DNA of 64,000 nt from Euglena gracilis (taxonomy: Eukaryota; Euglenida; Euglenophyceae; Euglenales), in assembly GCA_039621445.1 (NCBI GenBank), contig CP154957.1, positions 9,591,071-9,655,070 of the forward strand, written 5' to 3'. Positions 21,163-31,034 of the stretch are shown here, piece by piece. The notes under the pieces were generated by a model. The model made no database searches, was not told where the DNA came from, and saw only the letters and a list, made by a program, of their open reading frames with translations. Numbering within the stretch: the stretch's first letter is position 1; each line of letters starts with the position of its first letter. The position numbers were made by a program, and so were the translations under genes.

Positions 21163-21479
21163 CTTGATATAGAGGTTTGAGGTTTGAGGGGTCGAAGATT
21201 CATTGAAAATGAAATTTTCATTGTCGGGCATGTTTTTTTGTTTAATTGCCCAAAATATATAATCATGTTTAAAACCCGAAATTGGGGGGTTTGCGAAGCC
21301 CATGGGGTGCAACACACCACGTTGGATGGCCGTTTTTTTTTTTGGGAGGGTGGGCCCGTTGGTGCATTGAAACCGGGTATGGGGGTTCTGGGACACTGGT
21401 GGCTGGGACCGAACAAACACTGCAAAAGTGCAAAGGCGCAAATGATTGTGGAATTCGGCGCCATGAGTTGCGAGACGAC

Positions 21480-21696
21480 TACCCTCACCCCCCTCTCAAA
21501 GTGCCCCCCTCAAAGTGGCCAAAAGGTTTGGCAAATTTTGCTTACCTCCCTCAAAGTGGCAATTTTCCTTCGGCGCCAAAAAGTGCCGAAGGCCAAAATT
21601 TGACACCCCCCCCCCAAGTGTCCCCCCTCCCAGAGTGGCCATTTTGTGCACAAAGCAAGGAAGCAAGGGTGGCCACTTTGAGGGGGGGTGAGGGTA
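21480..21696. mobile_element. 217-bp TACC/poly-C MITE
   Basis: TACCCTCACCCCCC + CTCAAAGTG at the left; CACTTTGAG + G run + TGAGGGTA at the right. Internal copies of CTCAAAGTGGC. TA at both edges. Confidence 0.75.
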
Positions 21697-22003
21697 ACAC
21701 AAAATCTTTGAATAGTGAAATCAGCGAGCAGTGCTAGGCAACCAGGACAGTGCCATAGCCACAGCGATAAAACGGAGGCAAACATTTTGCTAGAGGGATC
21801 AGAAACGGCCAGTTACTTGCAACCAGGGCACAGCCAGAAACCTTAACGGGGGGAATCACCAACCCCACACAAGCGAACTGTGGCAAGTGGCATACATCGC
21901 AGGGGGGGGCGAGCGGCCGCGCGGGGGGAGGGGGGGGGGGTCCGAGGGCGGCCTTCATGGGTAAGAGCGAAGCTTACCTCTGGGGAAAAAGGGGGGTCGG
22001 ACC

Positions 22004-22408
22004 ATAGTGGGCCGGCCTGTTTTTTTTTGACGTTGTTTTTTTTGTTTTTTTTAAATCTAACAATGTTTTTTTTTAAAGAAAACAAAAAAAAAACGCTCAG
22101 TGGGTTTTGTATGGAAATTTTTTTGAATGCACATTTTCAATGATTTTTGGCAACTTCTGGGTAATTTCTTCCAAAAACTTCCTTCCACAAAAATGAAAAT
22201 GTCATAAAATTACATTTTTGTTGCATTTTTGGATGTTTTTGACCATTTTTGGCAGTTTTTGAACTTAGTAGGATTCAAAGTATGGTTTGGGAGTTTCATA
22301 ACGAGTTTTTTCAATGAAAGTTTCCTTTTGTTTTTGATGTTTTTTTTACTGTTGTTTTAAAAAAAAACTCGTTGTTTTTTTTTTAAAAAAAACAAAAAAA
22401 GCCCTATG
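22004..22408 (+). mobile_element. T-rich Mutator-like miniature element, copy B, 9-bp TSD
   Basis: GGTCGGACC at 21995-22003 and 22409-22417 flank termini ATAGTGGGC and GCCCTATG. The interior shares TAACAATG + T run, TTTTTTTGAATGCA, GAACTTAGTAGGATTC and GTTTCATAAC with copy A (6129-6617). Confidence 0.82.
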
Positions 22409-22417
22409 GGTCGGACC

Positions 22418-23080
22418 CTTGCCCTCCACCCCCCCCCCCCCCCCCCCCGAGTTGGGGCCACCTCGGGAACCGACGGATTATCACTATGGTCGCGGCTCCG
22501 TTCCCGGAATTTTTTTTTCAGTCGCGAGCGACTATATTTCCAGTTTCCAAATCACCCCTGTTTGACCCCCAACTCCCTGCCAGGCCTGAGTTATTCAGCC
22601 GCGAAGGGGTCCAAACTCGGTAGGATTGGCCTGCCCCCCCTTCTTCCGACTCTGCCATTCGCCGGGGTCCAAAAATCGGTCAAAAAAACAATGAAAATAT
22701 CTCGAGAAAACGTACATTATTTCTGGAAGTGTCGGTCTGACGAAATGTGCCCCTGGAGGCCCTGTCACCCCCCGTTCGCCGTTTTGGCCGCCGACACGCC
22801 TGGCCCGTGTTCCGGCGCGCTTTTGTGGCCTAAAACGACAGTCGAAAAAAAACACGAATTTTTTTGCCAGTAACGATGTTTGGGCCTCCTGGACCCGAAA
22901 GACTTGTTTTTGAGCCCAAAATGAGCGCCTTTCGACCCCCCGGCACCCCATTTTTGGCCCGAAACTCATGGAGTTTGGGTCAAAAAACGAGGCAAAAAAA
23001 AGTCTAAAATAATATCCAACAAAACGGGTATGGGGTGCATGGGGGGTTAACACTTCAGAAATTTCTGTAAAATTATTGAA
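22418..23080. other. No gene recognised
   Basis: Starts with a long C run. Overlapping frames on both strands (for example 22406-22873 plus, 22595-23053 minus), none recognisable. Confidence 0.4.
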
Positions 23081-23082
23081 AG

Positions 23083-23177
23083 TTAAACCCCCCCAAATAA
23101 TACCCCCCGGGGTATTATTTTTTCGCCCAAAGTCCTGGCCCGAGGGTGGGGGGTATTATTTGGGGGGGGGTAATAAC
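23083..23177. mobile_element. Short poly-C inverted-repeat element with AATAATACC arms
   Basis: TTAAACCCCCCC + AAATAATACC at the left; GGTATTATTT + G run + TAATAA at the right. A similar arm occurs again near 24541-24560, so a larger composite is possible. Confidence 0.5.
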
Positions 23178-23447
23178 ACCCCCCAAAATTTTTTTGAAAT
23201 TTTTTTAGTCCTGTAGGAGCCAAAATAGTGCCAAAACCCCCCTTTGCGGTCATTTTTTGCACTTTCTTGTGAAATTTACCTTTTTTTTTTGAGGCCAGAT
23301 TATCCACAAAAATCGATTTTCTTTTGTAATTTGTTGTCAGAGATTGTGATTTTGACCTACATTTTTTAGATCAAAATCCGGGCCTTTGGCCCGAATCTGG
23401 GGGGGGTATTAACCCGGTTGCCGAAGTCGGACCCCGAGGGGGGTATT

Positions 23448-23575
23448 AAACCGGCGTTTGAGACGCCGGGTTCAGGACAGAACCGGCGTCCCCCCCCACG
23501 GGTTTTCCGGACGCCGGTTCTGTCCTAAAACCCGGCGTTAGGAACGCCGGTTCTGTCCAAAACCCGGCGTCCGGT
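23448..23575. repeat. GC hairpin H3
   Basis: Arms 23448-23490 and 23509-23552 share the H1 arm sequence with a few changes; CCGGTTCTGTCC is repeated once more to the right. Confidence 0.85.
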
Positions 23576-23814
23576 TTGGGACTGTATTTTGTGTAAAAAA
23601 GTGTGCTAATGTGACCCCAGAAGCAAAAATCTCCTTGGATGAAAGGGGATAAAAGGCACAATTGCTGAGTGCAAAATATCATGGATGACTGACGGCAAGC
23701 GTTTTGCAGTTTCTGAGGTGGGGGGGGGAGGATTGCTAGGCATACAGGTTGCTACAGCTGCACTGATTACAGGGCAAAACATATTGCCGGCAAGGAGACA
23801 CATTACAGAAATTT

Positions 23815-24325
23815 TGGCTGGACCCCACTGGATTTTTTCAGAAGTACGGTTGGGAATTTTGGGTGGACCCCCCCCCTGGGTTTTTTTCAGACATACGGCA
23901 GGGAAATTTTGGCTGGACCCGCCCTGGGTTATTTCAAAAATTCGGTTTAATGTTGACTGCCCACCCCTGGGTTTTTTCTAGAATTACGGTTGGGAAATGT
24001 TGGCTGGACCCCCCTGGATTTTTTAGAAATACGGTTGTTAAATGCTGGCTGGAACCCCCCGTGCGTTTTTCAGAATTGCGGCTGGTAAATGTTGGCTGGA
24101 CCCCCTTTGTTGTTTCAGACATACGGAGGGGAAACTGTGGTTGGACCTCGCTGGGTTTATTATTACGGTTGGGAAATTTTGGCTGGACCTGCTAGGTTTT
24201 TTTCTGTCAGAAATACGGTTGGGGAATACGGCTGGAATCCCCATGGCTTTTTTAGAGTTTCAGAGATTTTATGTTTGAATCCTCTGGTTTTTTTTTCAGA
24301 ATTTGCTTTGGGACGTTTTGGCTGT
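23815..24325. repeat. Degenerate 46-52 bp tandem repeat, about 11 units
   Basis: Units begin GGCTGGACCCCC, continue TGGRTTTTTT, then (C)AGAAATACGGTTGGGAAAT. Starts near 23816, 23862, 23911, 24000, 24046, 24094, 24140, 24179 and 24230, with decayed units between and after. Each unit contains a TTTTTTCAG acceptor-like motif. A frame reads through several units but changes phase, so it is not convincing as coding. Confidence 0.8.
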
Positions 24326-24392
24326 TCCCCCATGGGACTAAAGGGGAACGCTAGTGAACGTACTTCTAAGTGCTCCCTGGCCCGAAGGGGGT

Positions 24393-24526
24393 GAACGCCG
24401 GTTCTGTCCTGAACCCGGCGTCTCTAAAACGCCGCTTTAAACAAGGGGTGGCGGACGCCGGTTCTGTCCTGAACCCGGTGTCCCCGGACGCCGGGTTCAG
24501 GACAGAACCGGCGTCCGCCACCCCTT
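24393..24526. repeat. GC hairpin H4
   Basis: Arms of about 41 bp (24443-24483 and 24486-24526) with essentially no loop, beginning AAGGGGTGGCGG. An additional single copy of the core motif is at 24393-24422. Confidence 0.88.
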
Positions 24527-24602
24527 TTTTGTAGTAATTTGGGGGGGTATTATTTGCAGGGAGGGTTTACCGTAAATTGCAAGTGTGTGATTTGTAAATT
24601 GA

Positions 24603-24681
24603 AACCGTGTCTGGGGGCTCCAGGTTCACGCCCGAACCGGCGTCCCAGACGCCGGTTTGGGCGTGAAACCGGCGTCTAGGG
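24603..24681. repeat. GC hairpin H5 variant
   Basis: Copies of CCGGCGTCCCAGACGCCGG and GGGCGTGAA form short nested stems; related sequence GAAACCGTGTCTGGGGGCTC is also at 13261. Confidence 0.65.
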
Positions 24682-24719
24682 GACCCAAAATAAAAGTGTC
24701 AAAAGGGTTAGTAGACATG

Positions 24720-25122
24720 TGGTAACCCCCCCCCAAATATAACCCCCCCAGCTTTACATTTGGACGGGATTTCAAGACCCTCAAAGGGGGCTTTATATTT
24801 GGGGGTATCAAACTTTTTCGGGTGGCCTTTATGGCCTTCGGCGGCATTCAATTATGGCCAAATACCATTTTTTGCCAAATTTTTGTTGTATACCACCTAT
24901 TTTTGTCAATGATGTGCAATTCTGATCCAAAATGGAGCATTTCTGGTGAAAAAACGTTGTATTCACCCAAAACTTTCAACTTTCTCCTGAATGACACCAG
25001 CGTCTGGCTCCACGTCGGGGGGGGGGGCTTTATATTTGGGCAGCAAAACCAAACCCCTGGGGAGGCTTTATATTTGGGGGGGTTTATATTTGGGTGGGGG
25101 CTTTATATTGGGGGGGTTTAAT
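24720..25122. mobile_element. Poly-C inverted-repeat element with AATATAACC arms
   Basis: GGTAACCCCCCCCC + AAATATAACC at the left. At the right GGGGGCTTTATATT + G run + TTTAAT. The GGGGCTTTATATTTGGG motif is repeated four more times within (24788, 25028, 25063, 25083). Confidence 0.5.
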
Positions 25123-25470
25123 CATGTTTGAGCAGTTTTTTGGGGGTTCGGCCAGAAATTGGGTTGTTTTTTTTTTGAACAACAATTTCTTTTTTCCAAT
25201 TTTGGAGAATTCCTGAAATGGAATACCATGCAGCTTGGCTGAAATCTAAGGCCATCTGCTGGAAGCCCTTGAGAAGAGCTTTCGATCGATGGGCGACATG
25301 GCAGCTGAAAAGTGGAATTTCGAATTTGCAAACAGGGTCGGAAAATGCGATCGTTGATTTTCGCGCTGTGCGATGTGGCTGAGTTCTGTGGGTACCAAGC
25401 TACAGGTCTTGGGGAGAGCTTTCGATTGATATGCAATGTGCAACCTGAGCTGTGGGATTTGACAAATTAA

Positions 25471-25707
25471 TACCACCTCCCCCCCCTAATTGACCCCCCC
25501 CCCTAACTGACCAAACGCCCCGGGGAATTTTTTTTTGACCCCCCCTAATTGACTGCCCGGGGGGATTCTGTGCTGAAGCACCCCCTAATTGACGGTACCC
25601 CCCCCCCTAATTGACGCCCCCCCCCCTAATTGACCCCCCCCCTAATTGACCAAAAGGGGGGTCCCGTGGAGAGGTCCCACGGTCAATTAGGGGGGGGGGA
25701 GGTGGTA
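25471..25707. mobile_element. 237-bp TACC/poly-C MITE with CTAATTGAC repeats
   Basis: TACCACCTCCCCCCCC + TAATTGACC at the left is exactly inverted at 25681-25707. Inside, C run + CTAATTGAC occurs about seven times. TA at both edges. Confidence 0.8.
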
Positions 25708-25754
25708 TGTCAAATTTTGGAATACACGATCGCTGAAAATAAGAGCTATCTGCA

Positions 25755-25905
25755 TTATGGCCGAATTCTGAGGCCATCTGTTGAAAGCCCTTGAGAAGTG
25801 CTTTCGATTGATGGGCAACATGGCATCAGAAGTGTGGAATCTACCAATTTCGACCGGCGGCCAAGTTGGGCCCAAAGTCGCCCAAAACTGCCCAAAACAT
25901 GGGCA
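25755..25905. repeat. Dispersed repeat E, copy 2
   Basis: GGCCATCTGTTGAAAGCCC through AATCTACCAATTTCGACCGG to CCCAAAACTGCCC, matching 13455-13590. A further partial copy is at 25240-25330. Confidence 0.7.
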
Positions 25906-25929
25906 TTTGGGCGAAATTGGCCGTGATTC

Positions 25930-26063
25930 CTCAGCCGCCGGTTCGGGCGTGAACCCGGAGCCCCCTAGAAACGGTTTCAAGCACTGTGTCCCAGACGCCG
26001 GTTCGGGCATGAAACCTGTGCCTGGGACGCCGGTTTCACACCCGAACTGGCGTCTGGGACACA
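25930..26063. repeat. GC hairpin H6 variant
   Basis: GCCGGTTCGGGCGTGAACC and two copies of CTGGGACGCCGG/CCAGACGCCGG form nested stems related to H5. Confidence 0.65.
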
Positions 26064-26425
26064 GTTCTTGAAGAAAATAAATTACGTGAAATTTGCAATG
26101 CTAGTCTTTTTGTCCTTCCATTACATGCAAGTCCAATTAAGAGCTCAGAATTATTCAAAACCTGGTCATTTAGGTTTTTATTATTTATTATTTATTATTA
26201 TTATTTATTGTTTAAAACCTTCCCTCCAATCAGGCCACCAAATTTTTGGATTTTTCTTTATTTTTTTTAAAAAAAATTATTGCCCAATTGGGGGGGATGT
26301 GTTTGTATTTTTTTTTGGCTCTGAGATTTCGATTTTTTTCATTTTCATTTTTGGGTTTGTGGTTCCTGAGACATTCGTATTTTTGAGGGCAGCAATTCCT
26401 CATTTGTCCACTGAAAAAAAAAACA
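26064..26425. other. No gene recognised
   Basis: AT-rich sequence with TTATTATTT microsatellite-like stretches near 26178-26212. Confidence 0.4.
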
Positions 26426-26434
26426 CCCAAACAC

Positions 26435-26758
26435 GGGGGGTAGATCTGGCCCGGGTGGGGGGGGGGGGTAGTGGGCCGACCTTAGTCGGCCCACGGTCGC
26501 CAAAGGTCGCCAAAGGTCTCCCTTGGTCGATGTCAAAAAGCGTTCACCCGGGCAAATTAGCGCGACATACAAACAAAAGGAGTTGCACACACAAGGGATT
26601 TTGTTATTTTAGGGCCGCCGAACAGTTGCCTGCGGCGCTACAATGCAAGAAAAAACTGAGTAGGAAATAACCATGGCGACCTTTGGCGACCTTTGGCGAC
26701 CGTGGGCCGACCTAAGGTCGGCCCACTACCCCCCCCCCTCAGGCCAGATCCGGGAGCC
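26435..26758. mobile_element. 324-bp GGTCGCCAAAGGTC inverted-repeat element, 9-bp TSD
   Basis: CCCAAACAC at 26426-26434 and 26759-26767 flank arms of about 80 bp: AGATCTGGCC, G run, TAGTGGGCCGACC, GTCGGCCCACGGTCGCC, AAAGGTCGCCAAAGG. A 9-bp duplication with long arms suggests a Mutator-like or foldback MITE. Confidence 0.8.
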
Positions 26759-26846
26759 CCCAAACACTTCTTATAAATTCCCCCTGACCTTCTCCTTTGC
26801 ATATTGAAATTGAGGACGCTGAGGTTGAGGTTGAGGTTGAGATTCA

Positions 26847-27119
26847 TTGCTCTTTCCTCAGCCCACAATGGTCCTTGGCAATGGGCCAATTGTGCAATGG
26901 CGAGCCACTGAGGGGTTGGACAGGCAAGAGGTTGGTCCGCCGCCGAGGACAATAAGTTTGACGGAGCGCAGACTACGCATATCTGTGGCGCCAGAGAAGT
27001 TGTGGCAAATCCTGCCTCCCTCGGCTGCAGCCTTGTTGCACCATGCAAACGACCTAGCTTCTGCGCAGCGTGCAAGTGCGGAGTGCAGTGAAGTCCTGAT
27101 GACATTTCAAGTTCACTAG
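26847..27119 (+). CDS. Unassigned open frame (91 codons)
   Basis: ATG frame with ERRLRISVAPEKLWQILP and ALLHHANDLASAQRASAE, regular protein-like composition and possible helix. A longer minus frame (26638-27150) overlaps, so coding is uncertain. No family recognised and no splice context established. Confidence 0.2.
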   Translation: MLFPQPTMVLGNGPIVQWRATEGLDRQEVGPPPRTISLTERRLRISVAPEKLWQILPPSAAALLHHANDLASAQRASAECSEVLMTFQVH

Positions 27120-27567
27120 GCGATTGGGCAAGTGTGTTTGGGAACCCCATACTGAGGCCGCAATATTTCTCGATTTCAAGTGCTTTGGCTGGGAGTACAG
27201 GCCCATGTCAATTTCTTTGAAGGTTTTGTTCCAAATCCCCGGCCCCAGGAAGGCCTGGGGCATCCCCTTTTGAAATTTCAAGAACAAGAGTGAGACTTAA
27301 TTCAGGCTAATTTTTTTGATGCTGCCTAAAATGGAGTGTGTTTCACACCATGGTTTGATATGACGCTGTTTTGGGACGATCTGCCTGGCATTTTTTTCGA
27401 GAGTCATGCTATATTCTGTCCCTGCCCTGATTGCCACTGAAAATTTGTAACCACTCCTTTTTTCCACCCTATCCACATTTCTCGAAACCAACCACCCCCA
27501 TGGGAGGTGGGTTTTTGGGTCAAAAAATTTTGGCGCTAGACGCCAAAAAAAGACCACCGCGCCCACC

Positions 27568-28014
27568 GTGGGGGGGTTCTCGACCGGAATCCCAGATGAA
27601 TGGCCGAGTTTGGCGATTTCCAAAAATATTGAACTGACAATTGCTTATGATCTGTCACCAGCCTTCATTGGCTCGCTGGGCTCCCCAGCGAGCTCTAGGA
27701 CGTTGCACAGTAGCTGCAGCAGCATTGGCGGCGAAGACCTTCCCCCAGCTGCTCACAAACAAGCCCAGGAGGTAAATTCCACGCCTTCTTCTCCAAGCTG
27801 CCAGAAAGCCCAAGAGACAATTTCCGCCCCCTCTTCGTCAAGTTGCCAATGCTCAGAGACATATGCATTCCCGCCGAGGTATACCCTCACCTCTTCATCT
27901 TCACGTGGGTCGAAATGGGTGAAAGGGACGGGATTTGATGCACATTGCTTGGCCGAGAGCGGATGTCCCCCAGGACTGTCAAAACCAGGGTTGGTGTTTG
28001 CATTTTTTTTTTAA
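27568..28014 (+). CDS. Unassigned Ser-rich frame with 15-residue repeat
   Basis: Plus frame with two tandem 15-residue units of the type AQEVNSTPSSPSCQK / AQETISAPSSSSCQ, preceded by a short hairpin-containing stretch (27669-27690, CTCGCTGGG CTC CCCAGCGAG) and ending in a T run that creates Phe codons. The in-frame repeat favours former coding. No ATG at a convincing position, no family recognised; could be an exon of a low-complexity protein. Confidence 0.3.
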   Translation: MGGFSTGIPDEWPSLAISKNIELTIAYDLSPAFIGSLGSPASSRTLHSSCSSIGGEDLPPAAHKQAQEVNSTPSSPSCQKAQETISAPSSSSCQCSETYAFPPRYTLTSSSSRGSKWVKGTGFDAHCLAESGCPPGLSKPGLVFAFFF

Positions 28015-28930
28015 TAAAAAGAGCATGCCAAACTGTTGAAATGTTATCTTTAACTCTTTGCTTTATTTTTTGAATTTCTTGAGTTTTTTCTTGAAATTTA
28101 TTTTTCAAAGCAAATTTTATTTGAATTGAGCAAAATTTTTCATTTCTTGTAAAAAGCAAGTTTTTCCCTCCCTTAACAGTGATCTTTTCCAAACTTTTTT
28201 AGTCCACATTTTGACGCTGTTCACAAGATGTGAAGGCCTCTGTCGTTCAGGACAAATGACAGGATGGCTATTTCACAATTGCTATTTTTGTTATGCAGTT
28301 CTGATTTTTGTGAGTGATGGCGTCAAGTCGAGCCCCCACAGAATCCCACAGCCCCCCGGACGCATCCCCCCCACCAGGGTATTAACTGAGTTTTTTTTTG
28401 TGCAGGGGGAGCAGGGGTCAGACCCTTCTGATTGGGGGGGGTCCAGGACCCCCGGGAACCAAATAAAATCTCCTCTGGTGCTTCTTGCCTTGAATACGAC
28501 ATATGACATTCAAGGGCTATGCAATCACCCTCCATTTGACAAATGTTCCACAAGCACTCCACGTGCAAAACTCCCTGTGCTGAATTTTTTTGGCCTTTGA
28601 CAAAGCCCCAAAATCGTGTTTTTGCAACACTTTTTCCCCCAAACAACGAATACGTTTGCCAAATTGTTTTGTTCTTTCAGGTGGACCATGATTTTTGTTC
28701 TGCAGGTGTTGGGAAAGCCCACTGTAGGTGTTGGAAAAGATGGGGCTGGGATCAGGCAACTGATTCGTGGCCAGTCAGCGAACAGTCAGACCGCCCCCCC
28801 CCCCCCATGTTATCGCTACTTTATTTTTGGTCTGTGCAGACTGATTATATTTTTTGGTTGATAAGGTTTTTCTTTAACTTTTGAGTTTCTGGTCCATCCA
28901 CTTACCATCCCCCCCTCTAAATGACCAACC
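28015..28930. other. No gene recognised
   Basis: T-rich sequence with several short frames; GGGGGTCCAGGACCCCC palindrome at 28436-28452. Confidence 0.4.
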
Positions 28931-29406
28931 ATTACCGGGGGGTGGGGTAAAAAATTGGTCATTGAAAAAAATTGGCTGGACAAAAATCGCCCAAATATTT
29001 CCTCAACATAAGGATTCCACTCAATTTTTCACTCTCCCCGCAACAGGTTTTTTTTCAATGGAACGTTTTCTGGTGTCCAAAGCTCAGCTCTCACATTTGG
29101 AATAAGACATCGTTCTAGAAAAAAATTGGTTGGTTCTCCGATTGAAAACATGATGCTGAGTGAGAATCAAATGCACGACTTTTTGGTTCGGCTCCACAAG
29201 CCATCAACCCGTTTGATTGGATTTGGATTGAGTCCAAAAAAAAAACAACGAAAACCAGAATACGCCCAGAAAATAGCCATTTGGGATGATTTCCAAAGGT
29301 TAGGCCCAAATATTTCCAGACTTTTTTTTAAGAAAAGTGTCCGCAACCAATTTTTCCCGAAACAAATTTGAAATATGACCGATTTTTTACCCCCCCCCCC
29401 GGTAAT
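28931..29406. mobile_element. Inverted-repeat element ATTACCGGGG
   Basis: ATTACCGGGGGGTGGGG + TAAAAAATTGGTCAT (28931-28962) is inverted at 29375-29406. This is the G-run counterpart of the TACC family. Interior has no recognised gene. Confidence 0.65.
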
Positions 29407-29978
29407 TGCAATTTGGGTCCGGCCGCTGGACATGGGTCCAAAAAGGCCAACTTTTGACGGGGCCACAAAAACCATTGTTCCAAACGCAATCTACCGAAAT
29501 GCTAAAAAAAAGTGCAAAAATTAAAAAATGTGCAAAATGCGCATTTCCCTGAAAGTCGTAAAAATGTGCAACAAATAATGGGGGGATGTCATGAAATGCA
29601 TCCCCCCCCCTCTGCAAACTCAAATGATACTTACAAAAAAAATGGCACATGTCACAGTAAATGGCTCAAAAACTGCTCACCCCCCCCTGAGCAACAACCC
29701 CGAAGTATAAACTCCTCCTCCCCTCAGGTGCTCTGAGCTTGAGACCATCTGGCAACTCTCAAAAACCAGCCAAAATGTTCAGTAAACCAATTTTTTTTTT
29801 GGGAAAAAACAATCATCTTTGACAGGGTGCAAAAAATAGTCATTTTAGAAAAGGGGGCATTCTGAAGGCATTTTTGTTGGGACCAATTTTTGGACACAAA
29901 AAATCCGAATTAGCTCCTCCCCAATAAACCCCACCAGGATTTTAACCAACTGTCTCATTAAAAGCACCAGGGTTATTC
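29407..29978. other. No gene recognised
   Basis: Short frames only; nothing recognisable on either strand. Confidence 0.4.
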
Positions 29979-30150
29979 AGGGTTACAGTGCAACCATTTT
30001 GGAAAAGGGGCCACCATCCATCCATTCATCCATGTATCTAACCCACCAGCCAGCCAGCCAGCCAAGGGTTACAGTGCAACCATTTTGGAAAAGGGGCCAC
30101 CATCCATCCATTCATCCATGTATCTAACCCACCAGCCAGCCAGCCAGCCA
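29979..30150. repeat. Recent 86-bp tandem duplication
   Basis: AGGGTTACAGTGCAACC...CAGCCAGCCAGCCA is present twice in tandem (29979-30064, 30065-30150) with essentially no mismatch, differing in the number of CAGC units at the end. Confidence 0.9.
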
Positions 30151-30957
30151 GCCAGCCATCTTTCGAACTGTTATTCACCTTGCAATGCTTATCAACTCAA
30201 AAGCATGCCACATGTGTTTGAATGTGTGCTGTTTTTGCAGAGCCCTTTCCCGTGGCTGCCCAAGGAGCCCCATCAAGCTCTGCAACTGCGGAGCCAGTGA
30301 CAGGTCCACCCCGACGTTTGCTAGCCCCAAACACTTGCTGTGAACATGCCATGCAGTGGGCTGGCTTTCCAAGTCTACCGTGCACTGAGGGGCGCCCTTG
30401 TTGTTTGACACTCCAGGTCAACCCCCAAGGTTTCCAACAATTTGGCCATTGTCGATTGCCTGTGTTGGACATCCACTCCCCAAATACTGATGGAAGTTCT
30501 CTGGAATGCTCCCCTGAGTTGCTGACATTCAAATTGGCTTTGAGATAACACCAGTGAATTACCCAAACTGCTTCTTTTGCAAATGATGTGCTTCGCACAA
30601 AATGATGACGTGATTTGCACATCATGATGACATGTCCCATTTTTGTGTGGGTGGTGCAATTGTAATACCCTCAGCTGGTGAGTTTCTTCACCTGCATGGG
30701 CCCTCCCGGTGATTTTCCGAACGGTGAATTTCATCCCTTTGTGGGTAAAAGCGAAGCCCACCAGGGGGGAACCCCGCCCCCCCTTTTGACTCTCCTCCCC
30801 CCCTCGCGGGGCTACCTCGGGAGAACCAAGGTTTCCGGTATGAACAGACAGAATGAACAAACAGATGAACAGGAAGTTGTCTTGGAGAGAAACACCCCAT
30901 TGGCCCACTGCATCCGTTGATACCGTATATTAATTCTATTTTTGTTTTTGTTTTTAT
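30151..30957. other. Unassigned; one possible exon
   Basis: After TTTTTGCAG at 30232-30240 a plus frame stays open to 30548 (GAPSSSATAEPVTGPPRRLL). It may be an exon, but no family is recognisable. GGGTAAAAGCGAAGCCCACC at 30743 has a relative at 21958. Confidence 0.25.
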
Positions 30958-31034
30958 TTCATTCATTCATTCATTCATTCATTCATTCATTCATTCATTC
31001 ATTCATTCATTCATTCATTCATTCATTCATTCAT
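30958..31034. repeat. (ATTC)n microsatellite
   Basis: About 19 uninterrupted ATTC units. Confidence 0.95.
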
